Shown one piece after another: positions 1 to 7,749 of a stretch of DNA of 15,010 nucleotides. The notes under the pieces are model-generated. The model was not told where the DNA came from. It did not search any database and saw only the letters and a list, made by a program, of their open reading frames with translations. Source of the stretch: JANPEF01 sp031413115 (GTDB lineage Bacteria; Eisenbacteria; RBG-16-71-46; DASYSL01); the NCBI GenBank assembly GCA_031413115.1, contig JANOEH010000124.1, forward strand, positions 1 to 15,010. The letters run 5' to 3'. Each line of letters begins with the position of its first letter. Positions within the stretch are counted from its first letter, which is position 1. The translations under genes and the position numbers were made by a program.

Positions 1-2
1 GT

Positions 3-251
3 TCGGCGGCGCTGCGCGAAGTGTTCCTCCAGCAGCAGTTACTCACCTTCCTGACCACCCAGCTCGAGGAGTCGCGGCTCCGTGAAGCGATGGATACGCC
101 GACGATCATCGTCCTGGACTCGGCGAAAGCGCCCGATCGTCCCCGCTGGCCGCGCAAGTCCTGGGTCATGGCGTTCGGGGCGTTCGTCGGGCTCCTTGCC
201 GGGGTGGCCGATGCGACCCGCCTCCGCAGGGGTTCGGAAGCGCTCGGCTAG
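3..251 (+). CDS. Wzz/GumC-type polysaccharide chain-length determinant, C-terminal end (5' partial)
   Basis: The reading frame is open from the window edge, so only the last 82 residues are visible. They read as an amphipathic helix rich in Gln, Leu and Glu (LREVFLQQQLLTFLTTQLEE), then a short strand with the IIVLDSAKAPDRPRWPRK segment, then one hydrophobic helix (WVMAFGAFVGLLAGVA) and a short basic tail. A coiled-coil end, a 'vlD.A..P..P..P.k' linker and a final membrane helix are the standard C-terminus of Wzz, GumC and BY-kinase adaptor proteins. These sit in the inner membrane and set polymer length with a Wzy polymerase. The next gene, an O-antigen ligase/polymerase-like protein 8 bases downstream, fits this. 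No kinase domain or Tyr-rich tail follows, so it is not a fused tyrosine kinase. The N-terminal part and true start lie outside the window. Confidence 0.75.
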   Translation, partial: SAALREVFLQQQLLTFLTTQLEESRLREAMDTPTIIVLDSAKAPDRPRWPRKSWVMAFGAFVGLLAGVADATRLRRGSEALG

Positions 252-259
252 GGACGACG

Positions 260-1597
260 TTGCGATTCCCTGGGCTGGAGCGCACCCTGGAACGACCGGG
301 CGCCATTCGCGCCGGACTTGCCGTCGTCGCCCTCGCGCTCATCGCCGGCTTCGCCCTCGCGGGGCCAGTCGCCACCACGGGCATCGCGGCGATTCTCGTC
401 GCCGGCATCGGTTGCGCCCTCCTCCTGCCTCGGCCCCCCCTGGCCGCGCTCTGGCCCGCCTGCGGTCTCCTGCTCCTCTTCCCGCAGGTCGGGCCGGCAA
501 TCTACGTGTTCGACGCCGTGGTCGGAGTCGCCCTCGTCGCGACGATTCTCTGGACCTGGGATCGCGCGGACGAGCGGGCCTGGAATCTCGGGCCGGCCGG
601 ACTCCTGGCCGCGGCGACGTTGCTCGTCCCCCTCCTGGCGGTTCCGATCGTGGTCGCCTCATTCCGCTCCTTCGTCGGCGGCTACAAGATCGCTGTCGCG
701 TTCGTGATCATGTTCTTCGCATTGCGCCGGCTGGTGCCTCGGAAGGACGCGCAGCTCCTTCTGTGGATCGGTCCGCTCGTCGGCGCGTTGGCCTCCATCC
801 AGCTGCTGGTGCGCACCGCGGGCGTCGGCGCGGTGAGCCTGCAGCGGCTCACCCTGCGAAACTTCCACTCGAATCTCGGTTGGGGGAAGTCGAACTACAT
901 TGCCGCGATCCTGGTCTTCTGCATGTTTCTCTCCGCCCTGCTCCTGGTGCTGGAGAAACGCGCGTGGGCCCGCGGCGTGATCGTCGTGGCGTGCCTGCTC
1001 ATGCTGCGGAGCTTCGTCATGCTCTACTCGCGGACCTCGACCGTGGCGCTGCTCGTATTCTTCCTGTTCCTGATCTTCGCGCGGGGCGGACGTACCGCGC
1101 TCACCGCCGGGACGGCCGCCCTGGTTTCGGCTCTCCTCTTCGCGGTCACGCCGTTCGGCGCGGTGCTCCTGTCGCGCTTCACGGATCCCACCGAGTTGCT
1201 CTCGGCGAAGGTCCGGTTCGACATCTGGCAAAGTGCGATCGAGAGATTTCAGCGTCACCCGTGGACGGGGGTCGGACTCAACCAGGGCAAGTACCAGATG
1301 GACATCATGGACGTCGATCATGCGCACAACACGTTCCTCGACTACCTGAGCGAGCAGGGCGTGTTCGGCGTCGCCGTCTACGTGGCCCTGCTCGTAGCGA
1401 TCTTCCGCGTCGCGGCCCGTGTCCGGGTGCCGAGTTCGAAGGTGGACCACCGGACAATCCGCGCGCTCTGCCTCGCGACCACGACGGCGGTCGTCGTCAA
1501 TTCGATGGCCGAGCCGACATGGAACGCCTACGTGTACACGATGCTGCTCGTCTACTTCCTCGCCTGGCTCACGCACAATCAACCGGAGTCGGCTTGA
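260..1597 (+). CDS. O-antigen ligase/polymerase-like membrane protein (first copy)
   Basis: This 445-residue protein is almost entirely hydrophobic helices, about 10-12 membrane segments. A large periplasmic-type loop near residues 305-365 carries HPWTGVGL (from His333) and the DHAHNTF motif (second His356). This arrangement is typical of the Wzy_C/O-antigen ligase (PF04932) superfamily, which transfers or polymerises undecaprenyl-linked glycans in the inner membrane. Whether it is a ligase or a polymerase cannot be decided from sequence, but its position just after a chain-length protein favours a Wzy-like polymerase. The TTG start at 260 is chosen because AGGGA (250-254) lies five bases upstream and no ATG or GTG is better placed. 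The AGGGA overlaps the stop of the upstream gene, suggesting translational coupling. The stop overlaps the TTG start of rnhB. Confidence 0.8.
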   Translation: MRFPGLERTLERPGAIRAGLAVVALALIAGFALAGPVATTGIAAILVAGIGCALLLPRPPLAALWPACGLLLLFPQVGPAIYVFDAVVGVALVATILWTWDRADERAWNLGPAGLLAAATLLVPLLAVPIVVASFRSFVGGYKIAVAFVIMFFALRRLVPRKDAQLLLWIGPLVGALASIQLLVRTAGVGAVSLQRLTLRNFHSNLGWGKSNYIAAILVFCMFLSALLLVLEKRAWARGVIVVACLLMLRSFVMLYSRTSTVALLVFFLFLIFARGGRTALTAGTAALVSALLFAVTPFGAVLLSRFTDPTELLSAKVRFDIWQSAIERFQRHPWTGVGLNQGKYQMDIMDVDHAHNTFLDYLSEQGVFGVAVYVALLVAIFRVAARVRVPSSKVDHRTIRALCLATTTAVVVNSMAEPTWNAYVYTMLLVYFLAWLTHNQPESA

Positions 1598-2280
1598 TCC
1601 ACGTCGATCCCCTGGCTCGCTTCGACCGCGACCTCGCGGACGCCCGCGCCGCCCGGCTGCTCGGCGCCGACGAGGTGGGGCGCGGGTGCCTCGCCGGGCC
1701 CCTCGTGGCCGCCGCGGTGGAGCTCCCGCTCGACGACTCCCTCGTCGGAGTGAACGACTCGAAGCGGTTGTCGCCGTCGACGCGCGTGCGCCTCGCGGGG
1801 GAGATCCGGAGCGGCGCCATCGCGTGCGGCTGGAGCTTCGTCTCGGCCGCGAGGATCGATGCCATCAACATCCGCCAGGCGACGCTCGTCGCGCTGCGCC
1901 GTTGCATCCGGCGGGCCACCGCGCTCGCGGTCGACGTCGCTCCCGGCCCGGGCGGAACTCCGGCCACGACCCGGCTCGTGCTCGTCGATGGACTCGACAC
2001 CGTGCCGGGGATCGACGCACCGCAGCTGGCGCTCGTCGGCGGCGACGGCCTGAGCCGGTCGATCGCGGCGGCCTCGATCGTCGCCAAGGCGATCCGCGAC
2101 GCGTTCATGATGCGATTGGCCCTGGACTACCCCGAGTATGGCTTCGAGCACAACAAGGGTTACGGCACGCCGGATCACCTCGCGGCGCTGCGGCGGCACG
2201 GACCGTGTCCCTGGCATCGGCGATCCTTCGCCCCGATCGTCAGGCAGCCGTCGTTCGCCGACGTCGAGCCGGTCGGCTGA
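1594..2280 (+). CDS. rnhB: Ribonuclease HII
   Basis: This 228-residue cytoplasmic enzyme cleaves the RNA strand of RNA-DNA hybrids and starts removal of ribonucleotides misincorporated in DNA. The family signature is complete: GADEVGRG (Asp26, Glu27), VDG with Asp132, and the SIVAKAIRD block with Asp169 give the usual DEDD metal-binding set. The C-terminal block YGFEHNKGYGTPDHL is also characteristic. A Pro/Gly/Thr-rich insertion around residues 117-126 is slightly longer than usual. The TTG start overlaps the preceding stop as TTGA and has GGAG (1585-1588) five bases upstream. The frame is open far upstream, but that part is antisense-like Arg/Pro shadow sequence. The gene is followed by yraN, a frequent pairing in bacteria, although here the pair sits among polysaccharide genes. 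Confidence 0.95.
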   Translation: MIHVDPLARFDRDLADARAARLLGADEVGRGCLAGPLVAAAVELPLDDSLVGVNDSKRLSPSTRVRLAGEIRSGAIACGWSFVSAARIDAINIRQATLVALRRCIRRATALAVDVAPGPGGTPATTRLVLVDGLDTVPGIDAPQLALVGGDGLSRSIAAASIVAKAIRDAFMMRLALDYPEYGFEHNKGYGTPDHLAALRRHGPCPWHRRSFAPIVRQPSFADVEPVG

Positions 2281-2347
2281 GCCTTCCGGCTCCCCGCAGA
2301 CCTCGTCCCCCGCAGCCCCCTGCGCCCGCCCCCGTGCGGAGTCGAAC

Positions 2348-2740
2348 TTGCAACCCATCCACGAGGATCCCCACGCACGCGGCAGGGCGGGCGAGGCGAT
2401 CGCCGCCCTGTTCCTGGAGTCCCGCGGGTACACGATCCTGGCCCGGAATGTTCGCGTGCAGCGGCGCGAGCTCGACCTCGTCGCCGAGCGCGGCCACCTG
2501 CTAGTCGCGATCGAGGTCAAGTGGCGCCGGGCCGGCGACGCGCACGGCGGTGCGAGCCAGGCGTGGCGCCCGGCGCAGCGCACGCGCGCGGCCGAAGCCT
2601 GGCTCACGGCGCGCGCGATGTTCCCGCACGGTGAGGAGCGGCCATGGCGATTCGACCTGGTGACGATCGAGGAGCGGGCGAACGGGCTGCAACTCGAGCA
2701 CCATCGCGGCGCGTGGAGCCCTGCGAACACCTGGTGGTGA
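2348..2740 (+). CDS. yraN: YraN family protein (UPF0102, endonuclease-fold)
   Basis: This 130-residue protein matches the UPF0102/YraN family, small proteins with a restriction-endonuclease-like fold whose cellular role is poorly known. Visible landmarks are RGRAGEAIAALFLESRGY (residues 11-28), ILARNVR, and the nuclease-type core RELDLVAERG...LVAIEVKWR with Asp43, Glu56 and Lys58. Family members usually read GEIDLIA at the first core strand, so Arg40 replaces the common Gly. The TTG start at 2348 is preferred: GGAG at 2338-2341 is six bases upstream, and the length matches the family's usual 115-130 residues. The frame is open upstream to 2138, but that part is the shadow of rnhB. It is probably transcribed with rnhB. 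The rnhB-yraN order is common in bacteria. Confidence 0.88.
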   Translation: MQPIHEDPHARGRAGEAIAALFLESRGYTILARNVRVQRRELDLVAERGHLLVAIEVKWRRAGDAHGGASQAWRPAQRTRAAEAWLTARAMFPHGEERPWRFDLVTIEERANGLQLEHHRGAWSPANTWW

Positions 2741-2755
2741 GGCGACCGGGAGTCG

Positions 2756-2784
2756 TTGTCCCGGGGGAGTGGCTCGCCTAGACT
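2756..2784 (+). promoter_or_regulatory. Candidate sigma-70-type promoter for the glycosyltransferase gene
   Basis: TTGTCC (2756-2761) and TAGACT (2779-2784) are separated by exactly 17 bases, and each matches 4 of 6 consensus positions. Transcription would start near 2791. A 6-base inverted repeat (CCGGGA 2746-2751 / TCCCGG 2759-2764, 7-base loop) overlaps the -35 box and could act as an operator or as a weak terminator for yraN. This is a pattern match only. Confidence 0.5.
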
Positions 2785-2794
2785 GGGGCTCATC

Positions 2795-2812
2795 GATCGG
2801 GACAGCCCGATC
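2795..2812 (+). other. Perfect stem-loop at the predicted mRNA 5' end
   Basis: GATCGGG (2795-2801) and CCCGATC (2806-2812) form a perfect 7-bp stem closed by ACAG. It would begin about four bases after the predicted transcription start and ends 16 bases before the GAGGAG ribosome-binding site (2829-2834). Such 5'-terminal stems can stabilise an mRNA; that role here is inference. Confidence 0.4.
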
Positions 2813-2842
2813 CCGGTGTGTCCCTCGCGAGGAGACTTCACC

Positions 2843-4042
2843 CTGGCCACCGTCCCCGAACCCAGAGTCCTCATTCTGCACGCGACCGCGGGTTCCGGTC
2901 ATCGCAGGGCCGCCCAGGCGCTCGAGGCGGCGTTCCTCTCCCTCTCGCCGACGGCGCACGTGAGGACGCTCGACACGCTGCACTTCGGCTCACGGCTGTT
3001 CCGTCGCGGCTACACCCCGACGTACGACACACTGGTCGGGCGTGCGCCACGCGTGTGGGGCCTGCTCTACAAGAGCCTCGAGCAGCCCCGTATCCACCGC
3101 GGGACCACCCCGCTGCGGCATGCGCTGGATCGGATCAACGTGCGCAGCCTGGTCGCGCACATCGAGCGGGAGCGGCCGACCGCGGTGGTCTGCACGCACT
3201 TCCTTCCGCTCGAGGCGCTGGCGCCGCGCCGCCGCCGGGGTGCGCTCCCCGCACCTCTGCATTGCGTGATCACCGACTTCACCGCGCACCCGTTCTGGGC
3301 CATCGAGGGAATCGACACGACGTTCGTCGCCTCCGCCGCGGTGCGCGAGGAACTCGCCTCGTGGGGCGTCGCGTGGGAGAAGATCGTGGTCAGCGGCATC
3401 CCGATCGATCCGCGCTTCTCGAACGGCTCGCACCCGCGGGCCGAGGCGCGCGCCCAGTTCCAGCTCGCTCCCGACCGACCCACGATCCTGCTCATGGGCG
3501 GCGGCAACGGAGTGGGGCCGCTCGCCTCGCTCGCCGAGCGGCTGGTGAGCCTGCCCAGCGCGCCGCAGCTCCTCGTCGTCTGCGGTCGGAACGCCCGCCT
3601 GCGGATGCGCATGCGCGCGGTGTCCGAACTCGCACCTGGGCGCGTGCGCGCGCTCGGCTTCACCGACCAGGTGCCTGCGCTCCTTTCGGCGGCGGACGTG
3701 ATCGTCACCAAGGCGGGCGGGCTCACCTGCAGCGAGAGCCTGGCCATGGGAACGCCGATGGTCGTCTTCCGCCCCACGCCCGGGCAGGAAGAGAAGAACT
3801 CGACCGCGCTCGCCGTCGCCGGCGCCGCGGTGCGCGCCCGCACGTTCGAGCAGGTGACCGCCGCGGTGGAGCGGATCCTCGCGCATCCGGCGCTCGCCAC
3901 GTCGATGCGCGAGGCCGCGCTCGCGCTGGCCCGCCCACGCGCGGCCGAGGACGTCGCGCGACGCGTGCTCGGCCTGCCGCCTCGCGGGGAGGAGCCTGCC
4001 CCCACGCCCGATCGCCCGGTCGTGGAGCAGCGGATTCCGTGA
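2843..4042 (+). CDS. GT28-type glycosyltransferase, MGDG synthase/MurG-like
   Basis: The 399-residue protein has two Rossmann halves of the GT-B fold. The N-terminal half begins RVLILHATAGSGHRRAA (residues 8-24), the glycine-rich GHxxAA entry of MGDG synthases. It continues with VVCTHFLPLEAL and VITDFTAHPFWAIEGID. The C-terminal half has ILLMGGGNGVG, ALGFTDQVPALLSAADVIVTKAGGLTCSESLAMG and the P.PGQEEKN nucleotide-sugar site of glycosyltransferase family 28. It probably transfers a hexose from a nucleotide sugar to diacylglycerol or another lipid at the inner membrane face. The acceptor cannot be read from sequence. I prefer a CTG start at 2843, eight bases after GAGGAG (2829-2834) and directly before the Rossmann strand. 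GTG at 2816 is the conventional alternative, adding nine residues, but it has no ribosome-binding site and would bury GAGGAG inside the gene. Confidence 0.85.
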   Translation: MATVPEPRVLILHATAGSGHRRAAQALEAAFLSLSPTAHVRTLDTLHFGSRLFRRGYTPTYDTLVGRAPRVWGLLYKSLEQPRIHRGTTPLRHALDRINVRSLVAHIERERPTAVVCTHFLPLEALAPRRRRGALPAPLHCVITDFTAHPFWAIEGIDTTFVASAAVREELASWGVAWEKIVVSGIPIDPRFSNGSHPRAEARAQFQLAPDRPTILLMGGGNGVGPLASLAERLVSLPSAPQLLVVCGRNARLRMRMRAVSELAPGRVRALGFTDQVPALLSAADVIVTKAGGLTCSESLAMGTPMVVFRPTPGQEEKNSTALAVAGAAVRARTFEQVTAAVERILAHPALATSMREAALALARPRAAEDVARRVLGLPPRGEEPAPTPDRPVVEQRIP

Positions 4043-5241
4043 TCCAGGAACGTGCAGGACGCGTCTGTGACGCGCTGCTCCTCGTATTCGCCGTCGCGCT
4101 GCCGCTCTCGATCGCAGCATCCGAGATCGCGCTCGTCACGGCGCTCGTCGCGTGGCTGATTTCCGCGCCGTGGAAGCGACCGGTGCCGCCGGGATTCCGC
4201 GGGATCGCCATCGCGTCGGTGGCTCTGCTCGCGACCTGGCTTCTCGCCTCGGTTCTCGCGGCGGATCCCGTCGCCAGTCTGGCCCGGGCGCGGAAGCTCT
4301 ATTCGATCGTGCTCGTGCTCGTCCTGATGGATCGGGTCCGCGACTTCCGGGCGGGCGGCCGGCTCGCCGTCGCGGCCCTGGCGGGCGGGGCTGTGAGCGC
4401 CGGGTTCGGAATCGTCGACTTCGTGATTCACCGGCTCACCAGTGTGATTCCGGACTTTCGGCTCGAGGGCGTCTTCTCGACGGCCATGACGTCCGGGAAC
4501 GTGTTCGCGACGCTCGCGATCGCCGCGCTCGGCGAGGGCTTCCTGCGACGGCGGGGCGGGGCCCGGCTTGCAGTCGCCGCCTTCGCGATGTTCACGCTGG
4601 CGCTGGTCGCGACCAAGACCCGATCGTCGTGGCTCTCGTTCGTCGCCGGCACCGGAGTGATCCTCGGTGCACGCCGACCACGTCTGCTGGTCGCGGGCCT
4701 CGTGGGGATCATCCTCGGCATCGCCCTCGGGCCCTCGGAGGTGCGGGATCGCGTCTACACCGTCGTCGATCCACACTACGAGACGAACGCCGGACGCATT
4801 TCGCTTTGGCGTTCCGGGCTCGCGGTGGTGCAGGATCACCCGTGGACCGGGGTCGGGCTCGCCGATCACTACGCCCTCATCGAAAGCTACCGTCGACCCG
4901 ACGCCACGTTTCATGCCGGGCACTTTCACAACAATGTCGTTCAGATCGCGGCGAGCACCGGCCTCGTCGGACTCGCGGGGTACCTCGCGTGGATGAGCGG
5001 AGTCCTCCTGGCGCTCCTGGGGAGACTCCGGGCGACCGGTGTGCGGGGCGCTCCGCGCGTGCTCGTCGCCCTCGCCGTCTGGCTCGCCTTCCAGATCCAT
5101 GGATTGTTCGACTGGAGCTTCGGCGACGCCGAAGTGGCGAACCAGTTCTTCTTCTGGGTGGGGCTCGGGCTGGCGGTCGCGGGGCCCTCGGGACCTCCGC
5201 GACCGGGCCCGGTCCGTCCCCGCGGGGAGCCCGGGAGCTAA
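4039..5241 (+). CDS. O-antigen ligase/polymerase-like membrane protein (second copy)
   Basis: This 400-residue polytopic membrane protein has about ten hydrophobic helices. A central hydrophilic loop carries VQDHPWTGVGL (His267) and the GHFHNN motif (His295 and His297), the same landmarks as the homologue encoded at 260-1597. It therefore also belongs to the O-antigen ligase/Wzy superfamily (PF04932). Overall identity to the first copy looks low, so the two probably have different donors or acceptors. The GTG start overlaps the glycosyltransferase stop as GTGA, and GGAG at 4024-4027 is 11 bases upstream, so translation is probably coupled. This suggests the two proteins act on the same glycan or glycolipid. 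The C-terminal tail after the last helix is Pro/Gly/Arg-rich and probably cytoplasmic. Confidence 0.8.
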   Translation: MIQERAGRVCDALLLVFAVALPLSIAASEIALVTALVAWLISAPWKRPVPPGFRGIAIASVALLATWLLASVLAADPVASLARARKLYSIVLVLVLMDRVRDFRAGGRLAVAALAGGAVSAGFGIVDFVIHRLTSVIPDFRLEGVFSTAMTSGNVFATLAIAALGEGFLRRRGGARLAVAAFAMFTLALVATKTRSSWLSFVAGTGVILGARRPRLLVAGLVGIILGIALGPSEVRDRVYTVVDPHYETNAGRISLWRSGLAVVQDHPWTGVGLADHYALIESYRRPDATFHAGHFHNNVVQIAASTGLVGLAGYLAWMSGVLLALLGRLRATGVRGAPRVLVALAVWLAFQIHGLFDWSFGDAEVANQFFFWVGLGLAVAGPSGPPRPGPVRPRGEPGS

Positions 5242-5276
5242 CCTCCGTTCTGGCAAGCCGGTGGCGGTGACGCTCG

Positions 5277-5308
5277 GGCCCGGGGTTCCCACTCCCAGGG
5301 TCCCGGCC
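5277..5308 (+). terminator. Strong hairpin after the second ligase gene, possible terminator
   Basis: GGCC-C-GGGGTTC (5277-5288) pairs with GGGTCCCGGCC (5298-5308), allowing one bulged C and G-U wobbles, around a nine-base loop. It lies 35 bases after the stop codon. No run of T follows, so it is either a Rho-assisted or mRNA-end-stabilising structure rather than a canonical intrinsic terminator. Confidence 0.35.
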
Positions 5309-5329
5309 CACTCGAACCATGTCCACCCC

Positions 5330-5358
5330 TTGTCAGGATTCCCGGACCCGCGTAAGCT
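5330..5358 (+). promoter_or_regulatory. Candidate promoter for the TonB-dependent receptor
   Basis: TTGTCA (5330-5335, 5 of 6 consensus bases) and TAAGCT (5353-5358, keeping the key T-A-----T positions) are 17 bases apart. The start of transcription would be near 5365, leaving an untranslated leader of about 250 bases. It is the best-looking sigma-70 match I found in this gap, but the -10 is weak. Confidence 0.4.
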
Positions 5359-5364
5359 TGTGGC

Positions 5365-5613
5365 CTGCATGGGGGTCCTTCGACCCCCGGCAGATGGCGC
5401 CGATTGAATGCAGTGGATTGCACGGATGCCCCCGGCACGCCCCCAGATTCCGGAGTCGCCGTCGTCGAGTTGCTTCGACCGGACGATCGGGTCACACCAG
5501 GTCCCTGACGGAACAGCAAGACAGCCGAAGAGTTCGGACACCCTGGCCTCTCCGTCGCCTCCCGCCCGTGGCGACGGACCACGATTGCGTTCGCGCGTGA
5601 TCGGGGAGTTGGA
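5365..5613 (+). promoter_or_regulatory. Structured non-coding leader upstream of the TonB-dependent receptor
   Basis: This stretch holds no convincing gene: the short overlapping frames have no ribosome-binding sites and no recognisable protein. It contains four perfect stem-loops: GGGGGTC/GACCCCC (5371-5377/5382-5388, loop CTTC), GTCGA/TCGAC (5464-5468/5475-5479), CCGAA/TTCGG (5525-5529/5533-5537) and a 9-bp stem TCCGTCGCC/GGCGACGGA (5551-5559/5570-5578, ten-base loop). The last ends 25 bases before the GGGGAG ribosome-binding site (5603-5608). I looked for a cobalamin riboswitch, common before TonB receptors, but found no B12 box. It could be a cis-regulatory leader or a small RNA; function is unknown. 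Confidence 0.35.
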
Positions 5614-7749
5614 ATGGTGCGTCATGCGTGGGCGCTTGGACTCGCGGGTTGGTTGCTCGTGGGCGCGGAGATCGTCCGCGCCGCGGTGCCGCCGCCTGCA
5701 CCCCAGCCGCTGCCTCGCAGCCTCGAAACGACTTCCGCCGGTGTCGCCGCCGATCCCCAGCGCGCGCGCGGAGCGGAGCCCAGGCGTATCGCGACCTCGC
5801 TGCCCGAAGAGGTCGTGCGCGGCGGGGTTCCCACGTTCGGGAAGCCCGGCACGTTCACGATGGCGGTGACCGCACCGGATGCGCAGCGAATGCCCGGCGG
5901 CTTCCAGGATCCGTTGCGGTTCCTGCAGGCGTTGCCGGGAGTGTCGAACGATTCGGATTTCGACGGCCTCCTCTACGTGCGCGGCGGGGAGGGCGGGCAG
6001 AACAAGGTGTTGCTCGACCAGGTCTCGGTGAGCGACGCGTATCACTTCGGTGGGGTGGTCAGCGTCCTCAACGCCGACGTGATGGAGAAGATCGAGTTCT
6101 CGCCCGGCGGCTACACGGCCGAGTACGGCGACGCGCTGTCGGCGATCCTCGCGGTGAAGCGGCGGGTGGGCAACCCGGTCGAGATGCGCGGGAGCGCCGG
6201 GATCTCCCTGCTCACCGCACACGGTACGTTCGAGGGGCCGATCGGCCACGACGGCAAGGCCTCGTACCTGGTGGCGGCGCGACGCTCGTACGTCGACCAG
6301 GTGCTCAAGAGCCGCGCCACCGGGCCCACCGCTCTCCCGGCGTTCTGGGACGTGGATGCGCGGCTGTATCGACAGGCGGGACGGAACGACTTCCGCCTGG
6401 GCTTCATCCGCTCCGGCGATGCCTTGTCGGCGCGACTGTCGGACACGTTCACGTTCACGCCCGCCGAATCGAGCGGGCTGGAATGGGACCGTCAGCTGAC
6501 GATGACGTCGCTCGAGTGGCGCCGCCCCGCGAGCGAGCCCGGGGCGTGGGCGCTGTCGGGCACGACGGCGTACAGCTGGAAGACGCAGGCGGTCGACTAC
6601 CTGTCGGGCCTGCCGCAGCACGCGGATGCCGCCACCCGGACGTTCGATGCGCGCTTCGACGCGTCGCGTCCGGCCGGCGGAGTGATGTGGACGGGCGGGG
6701 CGCAGGTCGTGCACGGTCATACCGAGTACGACCTCGACATCGATCGGCTGTCGGTCCTCGAACCCGACCGTCGGTCGAACCCCCGCTCGCCGTTCGACAC
6801 GGTGCGCGTGGTGTCGCACCACGAGTACCGGAACGTGTACGGCGCCGCCTACGCGCAGGGTCTCACCACCCTTGCCGATTCGGCGGTCACGGTCACCTTC
6901 GGCGCGCGCCTCGAGCACGGCTCGCGCAGCCAGGAGGCGGCGGTGACGCCGCGCCTGCGGCTCGCCTGGTCGACACCGCTGTCGGGCGTGACGGTGACGG
7001 CGGCGGCAGGACAGTATCGGCAGTTCCCGGGCGACCGGCTCGAGACCGATCCGACGATCGGCAACCCGGTCCTGCTTGCCGAGCGGGCGGATCACCTGGT
7101 GCTCGGAGCCTCGCGGCTGTTCGCGCGCGGCGGGCGCCTGTCGGTCGAGGGGTACTGGAAGCGGCTGACGAACCTGATCGTCTACGACGCGGATGCGCCC
7201 GATCAAGCGCCGCCGTTCGTGAACGAGGGCACGGGGAAGGCGCGCGGAGTCGAGTTCCTCGCCCATGTCCCGCGCCGCAAGTCGGATGTGTGGTTCGCCT
7301 ACACGCTGGGCGAGGTGCGGTATCGGGATTTCGCGGACGCAGCGGAGTACGCGCCCGCGCAGGACATCCGCCACACGATCTCGGCCGTCGGGCGCGTGCG
7401 CCCGGGCCGCGATTGGACGCTCGGCGTCAAGTGGCGGGCGCAGAGCGGTCGTCCCTACACGCCCGTGGTCGGGCGCGAGAACGTGTCCGACCTCGTGGAC
7501 GGGATGACCTGGGTGCCGGTGCTGGGGGGATACAACAGCGGCCGCTTCCCCTGGTACCAGCGGCTCGACGTGCGCGCGGAGCGCGCGTTCCGGATTTCCG
7601 GAGCGCGCCTGAGCGCCTCGCTCGAGGCAGTGAACGTCCTCGGCCGCCGCAATCTGTACGACTATCGGTACGTGGATGGGTATGCGCGTGCCGAGCCGGT
7701 GGAGATGCTGCCGTTCCTGCCCGTCTTCGGGCTGTCGGCGGTGTTCTAG
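5614..7749 (+). CDS. TonB-dependent outer membrane receptor
   Basis: The 711-residue protein starts with a signal peptide (hydrophobic core ALGLAGWLLVGA, cleavage after about Ala23). A plug domain follows at roughly residues 90-180, including DPLRFLQALPGV, YVRGGEGGQNKVLLDQV and the FSPGGYTAEYGDALSAIL block. The rest is a long series of alternating amphipathic strands typical of a 22-strand barrel. It ends in GLSAVF, and the terminal Phe is the usual signal for BAM-assisted outer-membrane insertion. Such receptors import siderophores, vitamin B12 or glycans using TonB-ExbBD energy. No clear TonB box or N-terminal carboxypeptidase-like extension is visible, and no transporter genes are adjacent, so the substrate is unknown. 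The ATG start has GGGGAG five bases upstream. Neighbouring genes suggest polysaccharide or carbohydrate uptake, but weakly. Confidence 0.88.
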   Translation: MVRHAWALGLAGWLLVGAEIVRAAVPPPAPQPLPRSLETTSAGVAADPQRARGAEPRRIATSLPEEVVRGGVPTFGKPGTFTMAVTAPDAQRMPGGFQDPLRFLQALPGVSNDSDFDGLLYVRGGEGGQNKVLLDQVSVSDAYHFGGVVSVLNADVMEKIEFSPGGYTAEYGDALSAILAVKRRVGNPVEMRGSAGISLLTAHGTFEGPIGHDGKASYLVAARRSYVDQVLKSRATGPTALPAFWDVDARLYRQAGRNDFRLGFIRSGDALSARLSDTFTFTPAESSGLEWDRQLTMTSLEWRRPASEPGAWALSGTTAYSWKTQAVDYLSGLPQHADAATRTFDARFDASRPAGGVMWTGGAQVVHGHTEYDLDIDRLSVLEPDRRSNPRSPFDTVRVVSHHEYRNVYGAAYAQGLTTLADSAVTVTFGARLEHGSRSQEAAVTPRLRLAWSTPLSGVTVTAAAGQYRQFPGDRLETDPTIGNPVLLAERADHLVLGASRLFARGGRLSVEGYWKRLTNLIVYDADAPDQAPPFVNEGTGKARGVEFLAHVPRRKSDVWFAYTLGEVRYRDFADAAEYAPAQDIRHTISAVGRVRPGRDWTLGVKWRAQSGRPYTPVVGRENVSDLVDGMTWVPVLGGYNSGRFPWYQRLDVRAERAFRISGARLSASLEAVNVLGRRNLYDYRYVDGYARAEPVEMLPFLPVFGLSAVF

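Noticed and set aside
5490..5540. Sequence resembling SRP (4.5S/6S-like) RNA domain IV: CAGGTCC, TGAC loop, GGA, ACAGCA
   Set aside because: There is an extra base in the loop, the 3' strand reads ACAG where the family has AGCA, and the flanking arms do not pair, so the required long hairpin cannot form.
5319..5600. 93-codon forward frame in the same gap
   Set aside because: It has no Shine-Dalgarno, spans the candidate promoter and hairpins, and encodes no recognisable features.
5365..5613. Cobalamin riboswitch before the TonB receptor
   Set aside because: No B12-box-like GCCACTG and no matching core were found. Stem-loops alone are not enough.
5408..5869. 153-codon forward frame starting in the gap before the TonB receptor
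   Set aside because: There is no ribosome-binding site, it runs over 250 bases into the receptor gene, and its composition is Pro/Ser/Arg shadow-like.
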